NCBI RefSeq assembly: GCF_000455325.1
Contig: NZ_HG322953.1
Coordinates: 896,521-960,520, forward strand
Direction of reading: 5' to 3'
DNA: 64,000 nucleotides
From: Mycolicibacterium septicum DSM 44393
Lineage (GTDB): Bacteria; Actinomycetota; Actinomycetes; Mycobacteriales; Mycobacteriaceae
In this document: positions 1 through 7,592 of the stretch, piece after piece
Layout of the letters: each line of letters opens with the position of its first letter
Position numbering within the stretch: the stretch's first letter is position 1
Notes under the pieces: generated by a model
What the model was told of the DNA's origin: nothing
Databases searched by the model: none
Seen by the model: the letters and a program-made list of their open reading frames with translations, nothing else
Program-made: the position numbers and the translations under genes

Positions 1-1496
1 CATTGCGCGGGGTCACCTCCGACACCGCGCTCGCCGCCTACCTGGTGCGGCCGGGGCAGCGCAGCTTCGCCCTCGACGATCTGGCGGTGCGGTACCTGCG
101 TCGCGAGCTGCGCGCCGAAACGCCTGAGCAGCAACAGCTTTCACTGCTGGACGACTCTGAGGGAGTCGACGAGCAGGCGGTGCAGACGCTGATCCTGCGG
201 GCCTGCGCAGTCCTCGACCTCGCCGATGCGCTGGACGAGGAACTGGCCCGGATCGACTCGTCGTCCCTGCTGGGCCGGATGGAGCTGCCGGTGCAGCGGG
301 CGCTGGCCGAGATGGAGTCGATCGGCATCGCCGTCGACCTGGACAAACTGCAGGAGCTGCAGAGCGAGTTCGCCGACCAGATCCGTGACGCCGCCGAGGC
401 CGCGTACGCGGTGATCGGCAAGCAGATCAACCTCGGGTCGCCCAAGCAGCTGCAAGCGGTGCTGTTCGACGAGCTCGAGATGCCCAAGACCAAGCGCACC
501 AAGACCGGCTACACCACCGATGCCGATGCGCTGCAGTCACTGTTCGACAAGACCGGTCATCCGTTCCTGCAGCATCTGCTGGCACACCGGGACGCGACCC
601 GGCTCAAGGTCACCGTCGACGGCTTGCTCAACGCGGTGGCCTCCGACGGGCGGATTCACACCACGTTCAACCAGACCATCGCGGCGACCGGCCGGCTTTC
701 GTCGACCGAGCCGAACCTGCAGAACATTCCGATCCGCACCGAGGCGGGCCGGCGCATCCGCGACGCGTTCGTGGTCGGTGGGGGCTCGGACGGGCCGTAC
801 GCCGAGCTGATGACCGCCGACTACAGCCAGATCGAGATGCGGATCATGGCGCACCTGTCGCGAGACGAGGGCCTGATCGAGGCTTTTAATACCGGTGAGG
901 ACCTGCACTCGTTCGTGGCGTCGCGGGCGTTCTCGGTGCCGATCGACGAGGTGACCCCGGAGCTGCGCCGACGGGTCAAGGCGATGTCGTACGGCCTGGC
1001 CTACGGGCTGAGCGCCTATGGGTTGGCCAGCCAGCTCAAGATCTCCACCGAAGAGGCCAAGGTGCAGATGGAGCAGTACTTCGACCGGTTCGGCGGGGTG
1101 CGTGACTATCTGCGTGACGTGGTCGACCAGGCCCGCAAGGACGGGTTCACCTCAACGGTCCTGGGCCGTCGTCGCTACCTGCCGGAACTCGACAGCAGCA
1201 ACCGCAATGTGCGCGAGGCGGCCGAGCGGGCCGCTCTCAACGCGCCGATCCAGGGCAGTGCCGCCGACATCATCAAGGTGGCGATGATCAACGTCGACGA
1301 GGCGATCAAGGCAGCCGGGCTGAAGTCACGGATGATCTTGCAGGTGCACGACGAGCTGTTGTTCGAGGTGGCCGACGGCGAGCGCGAGGCCTTGGAGGCT
1401 CTGGTGCGCGAGCACATGGGCAACGCCTACCCGTTGGATGTGCCGTTGGAGGTGTCGGTCGGGTACGGCCGCAGCTGGGACGCCGCGGCGCACTAG
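1..1496 (+). CDS. polA: DNA polymerase I, C-terminal polymerase part (5' end outside window)
   Basis: Family A DNA polymerase that fills gaps in excision repair and replaces RNA primers. Only the last ~497 codons are present; the reading frame is open to the left edge, so the 5'-nuclease domain and most of the exonuclease-like domain lie upstream. The three polymerase motifs are visible: motif A (TADYSQIEMRIMAH, with the catalytic Asp), motif B / O-helix (RRVKAMSYGLAYG) and motif C (QVHDELLFEV, with the second catalytic Asp-Glu pair). The conserved LQNIPIRTEAGRRIR stretch precedes motif A. The gene ends in TAG at 1494-1496, and its last 4 bases are shared with the stop of the convergent downstream gene. 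It stands before rpsA as in M. tuberculosis. Confidence 0.97.
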   Translation, partial: LRGVTSDTALAAYLVRPGQRSFALDDLAVRYLRRELRAETPEQQQLSLLDDSEGVDEQAVQTLILRACAVLDLADALDEELARIDSSSLLGRMELPVQRALAEMESIGIAVDLDKLQELQSEFADQIRDAAEAAYAVIGKQINLGSPKQLQAVLFDELEMPKTKRTKTGYTTDADALQSLFDKTGHPFLQHLLAHRDATRLKVTVDGLLNAVASDGRIHTTFNQTIAATGRLSSTEPNLQNIPIRTEAGRRIRDAFVVGGGSDGPYAELMTADYSQIEMRIMAHLSRDEGLIEAFNTGEDLHSFVASRAFSVPIDEVTPELRRRVKAMSYGLAYGLSAYGLASQLKISTEEAKVQMEQYFDRFGGVRDYLRDVVDQARKDGFTSTVLGRRRYLPELDSSNRNVREAAERAALNAPIQGSAADIIKVAMINVDEAIKAAGLKSRMILQVHDELLFEVADGEREALEALVREHMGNAYPLDVPLEVSVGYGRSWDAAAH

Positions 1497-2680
1497 CGGA
1501 CGGGCGCCTGGTAGTGCGCCATCCAGTGCAGGATCGGTGCGGCTGACCGCGCGGCGGTCACCGCATACACCTCTTCCTGCTGCAACGCGTACACCTGCGC
1601 GTTGCCGAAGCCACGGTCGATGCGGTCCCGGACGAAGGCCAGTTCGACGACGGCGGCGGCAAACGCCGCGACGGCCTTGCCCGCGGGGCGCCCGCCGGCC
1701 AGTGTGGCCTGCTTGATCGCGCCGTGGCGGGCCTTCAACGACCCGAGCCAGGTGGCCTCATTGGGGGTGATCAGCCCGGCGGCGACCATGCCCGGCAGTT
1801 TGGCGGCCACCACCCGCTGCTCGCGGCGACGGCTGATGACCGCCACCACGATCATCGTGACGAAGATCGGCACCATCCAGACCGCGTACACGATGAAGTA
1901 GGTTCCGGCGCCCACCAGCGACGAACCGTTCCACAGTCCGTGCATGAACACCGCGCCCAGGTAGCCGGCCAGGACACAGAGCACTTTGGCGCCGGTGCTG
2001 CGCCGTTGCAGCGCGAAGTAGACCCCGATCGCGGTCATCGTGGTGAACAGCGAGTGGGCGAACGGCGCCATGATCAGGCGCATCGCCGCCGTCAGCAGCG
2101 ATCCGGCCAGCGAATCGGCGCTGGAGATGTACATGATGTCTTCGAGCCAGGCGAAACCGAGACCGACCAGGCCGGCGTACACCAGGCAGTCGGTCAGGGA
2201 GTTGAGCTCGTTGCGGCGCCGCCCGGTCATCATGATCAGCAGGAACAGGCCCTTGGCGGCCTCTTCGATGAACGGCGCCCGGATCGCCACCGAGGCGAAA
2301 CTGTGCGCCGACTCGGCCGAGTCGACGCCGGGTGCCAGCAGCGCGTCGGTGAACAGGCTCAGCACCAGGGACAACACGATGGCGACCGCGGCGCCCCAGC
2401 CGAAGGCCAGCAGCAGCAGCCTGGGCGGTTCCGGTTCCCACCGGTCCAGCCACAGGTAGGCGAACACCGCCCCGGTCATCACGATGCTGGACAGCGTGAA
2501 CCCGATGATGGCGCCGACCGGGTTGAGCGCGGTGAACAGCAGTACCAGTGCCCCGATGACGACGCCGCAGGCGATGATCGCGGCCAGCGGGGCGCCGACC
2601 TTGCGGACGGGTCGGGGCATCGGCGGGGTGATCGGAAACCACGGCCGATGGACCGGACCGGGGGTCGGGGAGTACGCCAC
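1493..2680 (-). CDS. PrsW-family intramembrane metalloprotease-like protein
   Basis: Polytopic membrane protein of the PrsW/CAAX-protease-like group, predicted to cut substrates within the membrane. It carries the family hallmarks: an EExxK motif (IEEAAKGLF), an FxxxED motif (FAWLEDIM), and His motifs in FAHSLFTTMTAIG and MHGLWN. Most of residues 30-310 form hydrophobic segments, and a charged cytosolic tail of about 100 residues follows. A GTG at 2680 is taken as the start; a TTG at 2722 or an ATG about 20 codons further in are alternatives, because no ribosome site is decisive. It is convergent with polA and overlaps its stop codon by 4 bases. The natural substrate cannot be inferred. Confidence 0.85.
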   Translation of the reverse strand: MAYSPTPGPVHRPWFPITPPMPRPVRKVGAPLAAIIACGVVIGALVLLFTALNPVGAIIGFTLSSIVMTGAVFAYLWLDRWEPEPPRLLLLAFGWGAAVAIVLSLVLSLFTDALLAPGVDSAESAHSFASVAIRAPFIEEAAKGLFLLIMMTGRRRNELNSLTDCLVYAGLVGLGFAWLEDIMYISSADSLAGSLLTAAMRLIMAPFAHSLFTTMTAIGVYFALQRRSTGAKVLCVLAGYLGAVFMHGLWNGSSLVGAGTYFIVYAVWMVPIFVTMIVVAVISRRREQRVVAAKLPGMVAAGLITPNEATWLGSLKARHGAIKQATLAGGRPAGKAVAAFAAAVVELAFVRDRIDRGFGNAQVYALQQEEVYAVTAARSAAPILHWMAHYQAPVR

Positions 2681-2918
2681 CTGCAGAAGCGTAGCCGTGG
2701 GTAGGCTGCGTGCCCGGCACAAATTCGGACGACGGTCCGGCGCGCCTCTGGCACCCCGTCGCGGGGGCGGTTTGTCCTGCGTGTGCCTGGTCGAGTACCC
2801 TCGTTACGTATCTGTGTGCACAGCTTGACACCGTCGGGTCACTGCCACGGATCAGTACCAACGCATTACAGCAATACCACTGTCCCTACTAGTAAACCTG
2901 TCCGGAGCAACCCACCAC
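2681..2918 (+). promoter_or_regulatory. spacer and probable leader of rpsA
   Basis: This gene-free stretch must carry the rpsA promoter. A TTGACA hexamer stands at 2825-2830 but has no good -10 at 17-18 nt. A TTGTCC (2772-2777) / TACCCT (2796-2801) pair with an 18-nt spacer is a second candidate. A GGAG ribosome site at 2904-2907 lies 11 nt before the ATG. I see no clear hairpin. Confidence 0.35.
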
Positions 2919-4358
2919 ATGCCCTCTCCCTCCGTCACCTCGCCGCAAGTAGCCGTCAACGACATCGGCTCGGCTGAGGATTTTCTCGCCGCCATCGACA
3001 AAACCATCAAATACTTCAACGATGGCGACATCGTCGAGGGAACCATCGTCAAGGTTGACCGTGACGAGGTCCTGCTCGACATCGGTTACAAGACCGAAGG
3101 TGTCATTCCTTCCCGCGAACTCTCGATCAAGCACGATGTCGACCCCAACGAGGTCGTTTCCGTGGGCGATGAGGTCGAGGCCCTCGTTCTCACCAAGGAG
3201 GACAAGGAAGGCCGCCTGATCCTGTCCAAGAAGCGCGCTCAGTACGAGCGTGCTTGGGGCACCATCGAGGAGCTCAAGGAGAAGGACGAGGCCGTCAAGG
3301 GCACCGTCATCGAGGTCGTCAAGGGCGGCCTGATCCTCGACATCGGTCTGCGCGGCTTCCTGCCCGCATCGCTGGTCGAGATGCGTCGTGTCCGCGATCT
3401 GCAGCCGTACATCGGCAAGGAGATCGAGGCCAAGATCATCGAGCTGGACAAGAACCGCAACAACGTGGTGCTGAGCCGCCGCGCCTGGCTGGAGCAGACC
3501 CAGTCCGAGGTGCGCAGCGAGTTCCTCAACCAGCTGCAGAAGGGTGCCATCCGCAAGGGTGTCGTCTCGTCGATCGTCAACTTCGGCGCCTTCGTCGATC
3601 TCGGCGGCGTCGACGGCCTGGTGCACGTCTCCGAGCTGTCCTGGAAGCACATCGATCACCCGTCCGAGGTGGTTCAGGTGGGCGACGAGGTCACCGTCGA
3701 GGTGCTCGACGTCGACATGGATCGCGAGCGGGTTTCGCTGTCGCTCAAGGCGACTCAGGAAGACCCGTGGCGTCACTTCGCCCGCACCCACGCGATCGGT
3801 CAGATCGTGCCGGGCAAGGTCACCAAGCTGGTGCCGTTCGGCGCGTTCGTCCGCGTCGAGGAGGGCATCGAGGGCCTGGTGCACATCTCGGAGCTGTCCG
3901 AGCGCCACGTCGAGGTCCCGGACCAGGTGGTCCAGGTCGGCGACGACGCGATGGTCAAGGTCATCGACATCGACCTGGAGCGTCGCCGGATCTCGCTGAG
4001 CCTCAAGCAGGCCAACGAGGACTACACCGAGGAGTTCGACCCGTCGAAGTACGGCATGGCCGACAGCTACGACGAGCAGGGCAACTACATCTTCCCCGAG
4101 GGCTTCGACGCCGAGACCAACGAATGGCTCGAAGGCTTCGACAAGCAGCGGGAGGAGTGGGAGGCTCGCTACGCCGAGGCCGAGCGCCGGCACAAGATGC
4201 ACACCACCCAGATGGAGAAGTTCGCCGCGGCCGAGGCCGAGGAAGCTGCCCGTCCGGTGTCCAACGGGTCCTCGCGGTCGGAGGAGTCCACTGGTGGCAC
4301 GCTGGCCAGCGACGCACAGCTGGCAGCTCTGCGTGAGAAGCTCGCAGGCAACGCCTAA
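2919..4358 (+). CDS. rpsA: 30S ribosomal protein S1
   Basis: RNA-binding ribosomal protein that helps recruit mRNA to the 30S subunit. At 479 aa it matches the mycobacterial length. It has four S1/OB repeats starting near residues 36, 123, 207 and 292. The third and fourth carry the classic NFGAFVDL...GLVHVSELSW and PFGAFVRV...GLVHISELS signatures. After the fourth repeat there is a long acidic, low-complexity C-terminal tail of about 110 residues, typical of actinobacterial S1. The first two repeats are more divergent, as usual. The tail region of the M. tuberculosis homologue has been discussed as a pyrazinoic-acid target, a claim that is disputed. The gene ends at a strong hairpin terminator. 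Confidence 0.98.
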   Translation: MPSPSVTSPQVAVNDIGSAEDFLAAIDKTIKYFNDGDIVEGTIVKVDRDEVLLDIGYKTEGVIPSRELSIKHDVDPNEVVSVGDEVEALVLTKEDKEGRLILSKKRAQYERAWGTIEELKEKDEAVKGTVIEVVKGGLILDIGLRGFLPASLVEMRRVRDLQPYIGKEIEAKIIELDKNRNNVVLSRRAWLEQTQSEVRSEFLNQLQKGAIRKGVVSSIVNFGAFVDLGGVDGLVHVSELSWKHIDHPSEVVQVGDEVTVEVLDVDMDRERVSLSLKATQEDPWRHFARTHAIGQIVPGKVTKLVPFGAFVRVEEGIEGLVHISELSERHVEVPDQVVQVGDDAMVKVIDIDLERRRISLSLKQANEDYTEEFDPSKYGMADSYDEQGNYIFPEGFDAETNEWLEGFDKQREEWEARYAEAERRHKMHTTQMEKFAAAEAEEAARPVSNGSSRSEESTGGTLASDAQLAALREKLAGNA

Positions 4359-4370
4359 GAAGTAAGACAA

Positions 4371-4403
4371 CGAACGCCCCGGCCCATTGGGTCGGGGCGT
4401 TCG
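4371..4403 (+). terminator. hairpin terminator after rpsA
   Basis: A 15-bp stem (4371-4385 with 4389-4403, one G-U pair) closes a 3-nt ATT loop 12 nt after the rpsA stop codon. Only a weak T-rich tail follows, as is common for mycobacterial terminators. Confidence 0.85.
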
Positions 4404-4433
4404 TCGTTCCGGGGGCCTGACAGACTGGTGGGC

Positions 4434-5597
4434 GTGCTTCGCATCGGGTTAACCGGCGGTATCGGCGCCGGGAAGTCAACAGTGTCGGCCACATTCAGCG
4501 ATCTGGGCGGCATCATCGTCGACGGTGACGTCATCGCACGTGAGGTGGTCGAGCCGGGAACCGAGGGGCTGGCCAAGCTGGTCGAGGCGTTCGGCGACGG
4601 GATCCTGCTGCCCGAGGGCGCGCTGAACCGTCCAGCCTTGGCGGCGGTCGCCTTCAGCGACGACGACAAGCGCGCCACCCTGAACGGCATCGTGCATCCG
4701 CTGGTGGCGCACCGCCGATCGGAGCTCATCGCCGCGGCCCACGAAGATGCGGTGATCGTCGAGGACATCCCGCTGTTGGTGGAATCCCAGATGGCGCCGA
4801 TGTTCCCGTTGGTCATCGTGGTCAACGCCGATCCGGAACTACGCGTCAAGCGGCTCATCGAATACCGCGGATTCACCGAGGAGGACGCCCGCGCCCGCAT
4901 CGCGGCGCAGGCCACCGAGGAGCAGCGCCGCGCCGTCGCCGATGTGTGGCTGGACAACTCGGGCAGCCCCGGCGCCGTCGTCGAACAGGCCCGTGCCCTC
5001 TGGCACGAGCGGATCCTGCCGTTCGCGCACAACCTGAAGGTCGGGCAGCCGGCTCGTCGCGACCCCGCGGTGGTGCCCTATGACCCGAGCTGGCCCGATC
5101 AGGCCCGCCGGATCGTGGCCCGGCTCAACACCGCATGCGGACACCGCGCGGTGCGCATCGACCACATCGGCTCGACCGCCGTGCCGGGGATGGATGCCAA
5201 GGACGTCATCGACGTGCAGGTGACGGTCGAGTCCATGGCGGTCGCCGACGAACTTGCCGATTCTTTGCTGACGGCCGGCTATCCGGTGGTGGCGGGTATC
5301 ACTGCGGACACCCCGCACGACGAGGATCCAGCGCTGTGGCACAAGCGTTTCCACGCGTCGGCGGACCCGGGCCGGCCGACCAACGTGCACATCCGGGTCG
5401 ACGGCCGGCCCAACCAGCGGTTCGCCCTGATGTTCGTCGACTGGCTACGGGCCAACCCGAGCGCGCAAGCCGACTACCTGGCCGCCAAGCGTGCCGCACT
5501 GACCACGCCCGACTACGCCGTGGCCAAGGAGCCGTGGTTCCTGGATGCCTACCGTCGCGCGTGGAAGTGGGCCGACGCGACCGACTGGCGGCCCTAG
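4434..5597 (+). CDS. coaE: dephospho-CoA kinase fused to a GrpB/UPF0157 domain
   Basis: Catalyses the last step of coenzyme A synthesis, phosphorylating the 3'-OH of dephospho-CoA with ATP. The N-terminal ~200 residues are the kinase: a P-loop GGIGAGKST at the very start, the DGDVIAREVV substrate region, HPLVAHRR, and the WLDNSG lid/C-terminal motif. Residues from about 205 form a GrpB-like UPF0157 domain (HIGSTAVPGM, DVQVTV and HIRVDGRPNQRFALMFVDWL motifs). This two-domain form is the normal mycobacterial arrangement, and the extra domain has been proposed to aid folding or regulation. The GTG at 4434 is chosen because the homologous protein begins just before LRIGLTGG; a GTG at 4428 is also in frame. 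Confidence 0.95.
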   Translation: MLRIGLTGGIGAGKSTVSATFSDLGGIIVDGDVIAREVVEPGTEGLAKLVEAFGDGILLPEGALNRPALAAVAFSDDDKRATLNGIVHPLVAHRRSELIAAAHEDAVIVEDIPLLVESQMAPMFPLVIVVNADPELRVKRLIEYRGFTEEDARARIAAQATEEQRRAVADVWLDNSGSPGAVVEQARALWHERILPFAHNLKVGQPARRDPAVVPYDPSWPDQARRIVARLNTACGHRAVRIDHIGSTAVPGMDAKDVIDVQVTVESMAVADELADSLLTAGYPVVAGITADTPHDEDPALWHKRFHASADPGRPTNVHIRVDGRPNQRFALMFVDWLRANPSAQADYLAAKRAALTTPDYAVAKEPWFLDAYRRAWKWADATDWRP

Positions 5598-5662
5598 ATC
5601 CCTGGGCCGCACCAGGTTTCGCGTCATAAGGCCCAACGGTCAAGTGTTTGGACCGTACCTCC

Positions 5663-5676
5663 CTACCGTGCGGTAG
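5663..5676. promoter_or_regulatory. perfect palindrome before the GntR gene
   Basis: CTACCG-TG-CGGTAG is a perfect 6-bp inverted repeat centred 35 nt upstream of the GntR-family start codon. Its size and placement fit an autoregulatory operator for a dimeric winged-helix repressor. Binding is inferred, not shown. Confidence 0.5.
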
Positions 5677-5703
5677 CGTTTGGGGCGTCCGAAGGGGGGA
5701 CGC

Positions 5704-6438
5704 ATGTCAACTGCCAAGCCGGCATTGGTTCCGGTGCGACAGATCGCCGCACATGAACTGGTGGTCGACCAGATGCGGCGGGCCTTGGAACTCGGTCAGT
5801 TCCGGCCCGGTGACCGGCTGCCCACCGAACGCGAACTCTCCGACATGCTCGACGTGTCCCGCACCACCGTGCGCGCTGCCGTGGCGGTTCTGGAGCGGGA
5901 GGGGCTGATCACGGTGCGACGCGGGCGGGGCGGCGGGTTCACCGTCCAGGCGCCGCAGTACGACCCGGCCGCGATGCGCCGGGAGTTGCGCCGCAACAAG
6001 CGTGAGATCCGCGATGCCTTCGACTACCGCGTCATCGTCGAAACCGGGGCCACCCGGCTGGCGGCCGAGCGCCGCCGCACCACCGATGTGAGCGAGCTGC
6101 GCAAGCTGCTGAAAGGCATGGATTCCGCGCTGCAGACCGGGATGGACGAACCGTCGGCCCGGCACACCACGGACTTCCAGACCCTGGACTCGGCGTTTCA
6201 TCTCGGCATCGCCCAGGCCTCGCAGAATGGCCGGTTGATCGAGGCGGTGGCCGATGCCCGCCGGAGGATGTGGCTACCGGTCGGTGCGATCTTCGGACGT
6301 CTGGAGCCCAACGCCAACGACTATCACGAGTCGATCCTCGCAGCGATCGAGAACCGTGATCCGGAGCTGGCCGCCGCCCTGATGGCGGCGCACATCAACG
6401 ACACCCGGCACACGGTCGAGTCCTGGCTGAAGCGCTGA
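5704..6438 (+). CDS. GntR-family (FadR subfamily) transcriptional regulator
   Basis: A 244-aa regulator. Residues ~15-75 form a winged helix with the GntR signature (GDRLPTERELSDMLDVSRTTV followed by a basic wing RRGRGGGF). From ~95 on there is an FCD-type ligand domain, with RDAFDYRVIVETGATRLAA and the His/Asp-rich helices HLGIAQASQNGR and HESILAAIENRD that usually bind a metal-carboxylate effector. A strong GAAGGGGGG ribosome site just upstream supports the ATG at 5704. A perfect palindrome lies in the promoter. No catabolic or lipid gene adjoins it on this strand, so the ligand cannot be guessed from context. The gene is absent from this position in the M. tuberculosis order as I recall it, suggesting a lineage-specific insertion. 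Confidence 0.9.
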   Translation: MSTAKPALVPVRQIAAHELVVDQMRRALELGQFRPGDRLPTERELSDMLDVSRTTVRAAVAVLEREGLITVRRGRGGGFTVQAPQYDPAAMRRELRRNKREIRDAFDYRVIVETGATRLAAERRRTTDVSELRKLLKGMDSALQTGMDEPSARHTTDFQTLDSAFHLGIAQASQNGRLIEAVADARRRMWLPVGAIFGRLEPNANDYHESILAAIENRDPELAAALMAAHINDTRHTVESWLKR

Positions 6439-6440
6439 GG

Positions 6441-7007
6441 TCAGGTGGCCGGTGGTGCGGGTTCCGGGACCGCCGGGTCGGCCGCCGGCGGCATCGCGGC
6501 ATCGGTTCCGCCCGGGGCGGTGTCGATGACATTGCCCGGTACCGCGTTGTTCAGCGGGGCGCCACAGGGCAGGCTGCCGTAGTTCGGATCATCCTTGGGG
6601 CGGGTCAGCCGCGGGCCGACGAAGGTGTCGGCCTGGGCGATGACCTGGTCGTCCACCAGGATCTCGCAGTGCAGGTTCGCCGAGTACGGCCAGTCGATGC
6701 GCACCGCCATGCCTGCGGTCTCGGGATTGGTCACCACGCCGGTGGCTTCGAATACCCGGCCCGGCAGCATGGACGGGTCGGCGGTGTTGATGTTGGCGTC
6801 GTCGATCTTGTAGGCGATGGTCGCGTTGCGCGACACCCCGTCGATCCTGGCGCGGTAGGTGACGTTGTGCAGCTGCTGGTCGGGCAGCGGTTCCACCTGG
6901 GGCGGCGCTTCCGGGTCGGCCTGTGCCGCAGCCGGGATCAACAGCGCGCCGGTGAGGAGTCCTGCCAGCGCGGGGAGGGCTCCCCAGGCGTACTTAGCTG
7001 AGCTCAT
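6441..7007 (-). CDS. secreted hypothetical protein
   Basis: A 188-aa exported protein of unknown function. It starts with a Sec-type signal peptide: MSSAKYAWG, then a hydrophobic stretch ending in PAAAQA, with probable cleavage before DPEAPP. The mature part is a single beta-rich-looking domain (HNVTYRARIDGV, IRIDW-like core) with two cysteines about 90 residues in and beyond (LHCEIL and LPCGAP) that could form a disulphide. It ends in a Pro/Ala-rich tail. It lies 11 nt downstream of the DUF402 gene on the same strand, so the two are probably co-transcribed. A longer open frame continues antisense to uvrB but is not supported. I do not recognise a function. Confidence 0.85.
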   Translation of the reverse strand: MSSAKYAWGALPALAGLLTGALLIPAAAQADPEAPPQVEPLPDQQLHNVTYRARIDGVSRNATIAYKIDDANINTADPSMLPGRVFEATGVVTNPETAGMAVRIDWPYSANLHCEILVDDQVIAQADTFVGPRLTRPKDDPNYGSLPCGAPLNNAVPGNVIDTAPGGTDAAMPPAADPAVPEPAPPAT

Positions 7008-7018
7008 GAATCCAGACC

Positions 7019-7492
7019 TTACGCTCCCCGCCACGTGAGGGCCATTCCGTTGCCGGACAGCCACCGGTCGAGCTGATAGCCGCAGCTCGCCAGGCCCTCG
7101 ATGGCGGTGGCTGCGGTTTGCACCGCCTGCTCGCCTACCTCTGGGCTCAGTAGACCGTGCCGAACCGCGGTCAGCAACTCGTCGACATCGCACAGTTCGA
7201 CGCCGCGCCCGGTGCGGATCACCAGATCCAGGTAATGGTCCTCGGAATGCCAGGCGGTCGGGCCGGCGGTATAGCTGCCGACATCGAGGTAGAAGTCCTG
7301 GTCCCGCTCGTGGCCGGGGCTGAAATGGAACACGCTGGCCCGCAGCCCGAGTGACGGGAGCAGCCACGATTCCAGGTAGTGGAACTGGGCCCGGCCGGGC
7401 GTCGGGCGGGCCATGTAGAGGCCCCACGGCTCGACGGTGTAGACGTCGACGGCCCGCACGATGCCCTTTGGGTCGGTGTTCGTGCGGGCCAC
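7019..7492 (-). CDS. DUF402 / FomD-like protein (Rv1632c-type)
   Basis: Small soluble protein of the DUF402 family, whose characterised members (FomD-like) hydrolyse nucleotide-linked phosphonates using metal ions; the substrate here is unknown. Family features are ARTNTDPKG near the N-terminus, FYLDVGSYTAG and the acidic DHYLDLVI strand that would carry metal ligands. GTG at 7492 is the first ordinary start codon. However, the frame remains open upstream to 7532 and encodes IHPPKHETFDL, which matches the conserved beginning of this family. The true start may therefore be an ATC at 7525, because no ATG, GTG or TTG lies between the TAG at 7535-7537 and 7492. It is divergent from uvrB. Confidence 0.85.
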   Translation of the reverse strand: MARTNTDPKGIVRAVDVYTVEPWGLYMARPTPGRAQFHYLESWLLPSLGLRASVFHFSPGHERDQDFYLDVGSYTAGPTAWHSEDHYLDLVIRTGRGVELCDVDELLTAVRHGLLSPEVGEQAVQTAATAIEGLASCGYQLDRWLSGNGMALTWRGA

Positions 7493-7592
7493 CAGGTCGA
7501 ATGTCTCGTGCTTGGGCGGATGGATGGGCCAAGCCTACGCGGGGAGCGAACGCGGGAGGAAGTTGTCGGTGCACAGTTCTACGCTGGTGAGC

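Noticed and set aside
7493..7592. SOS (LexA) box before uvrB, and likewise 16203-16275 before uvrA
   Set aside because: No GAACNNNNGTTC-like palindrome is present in either spacer.
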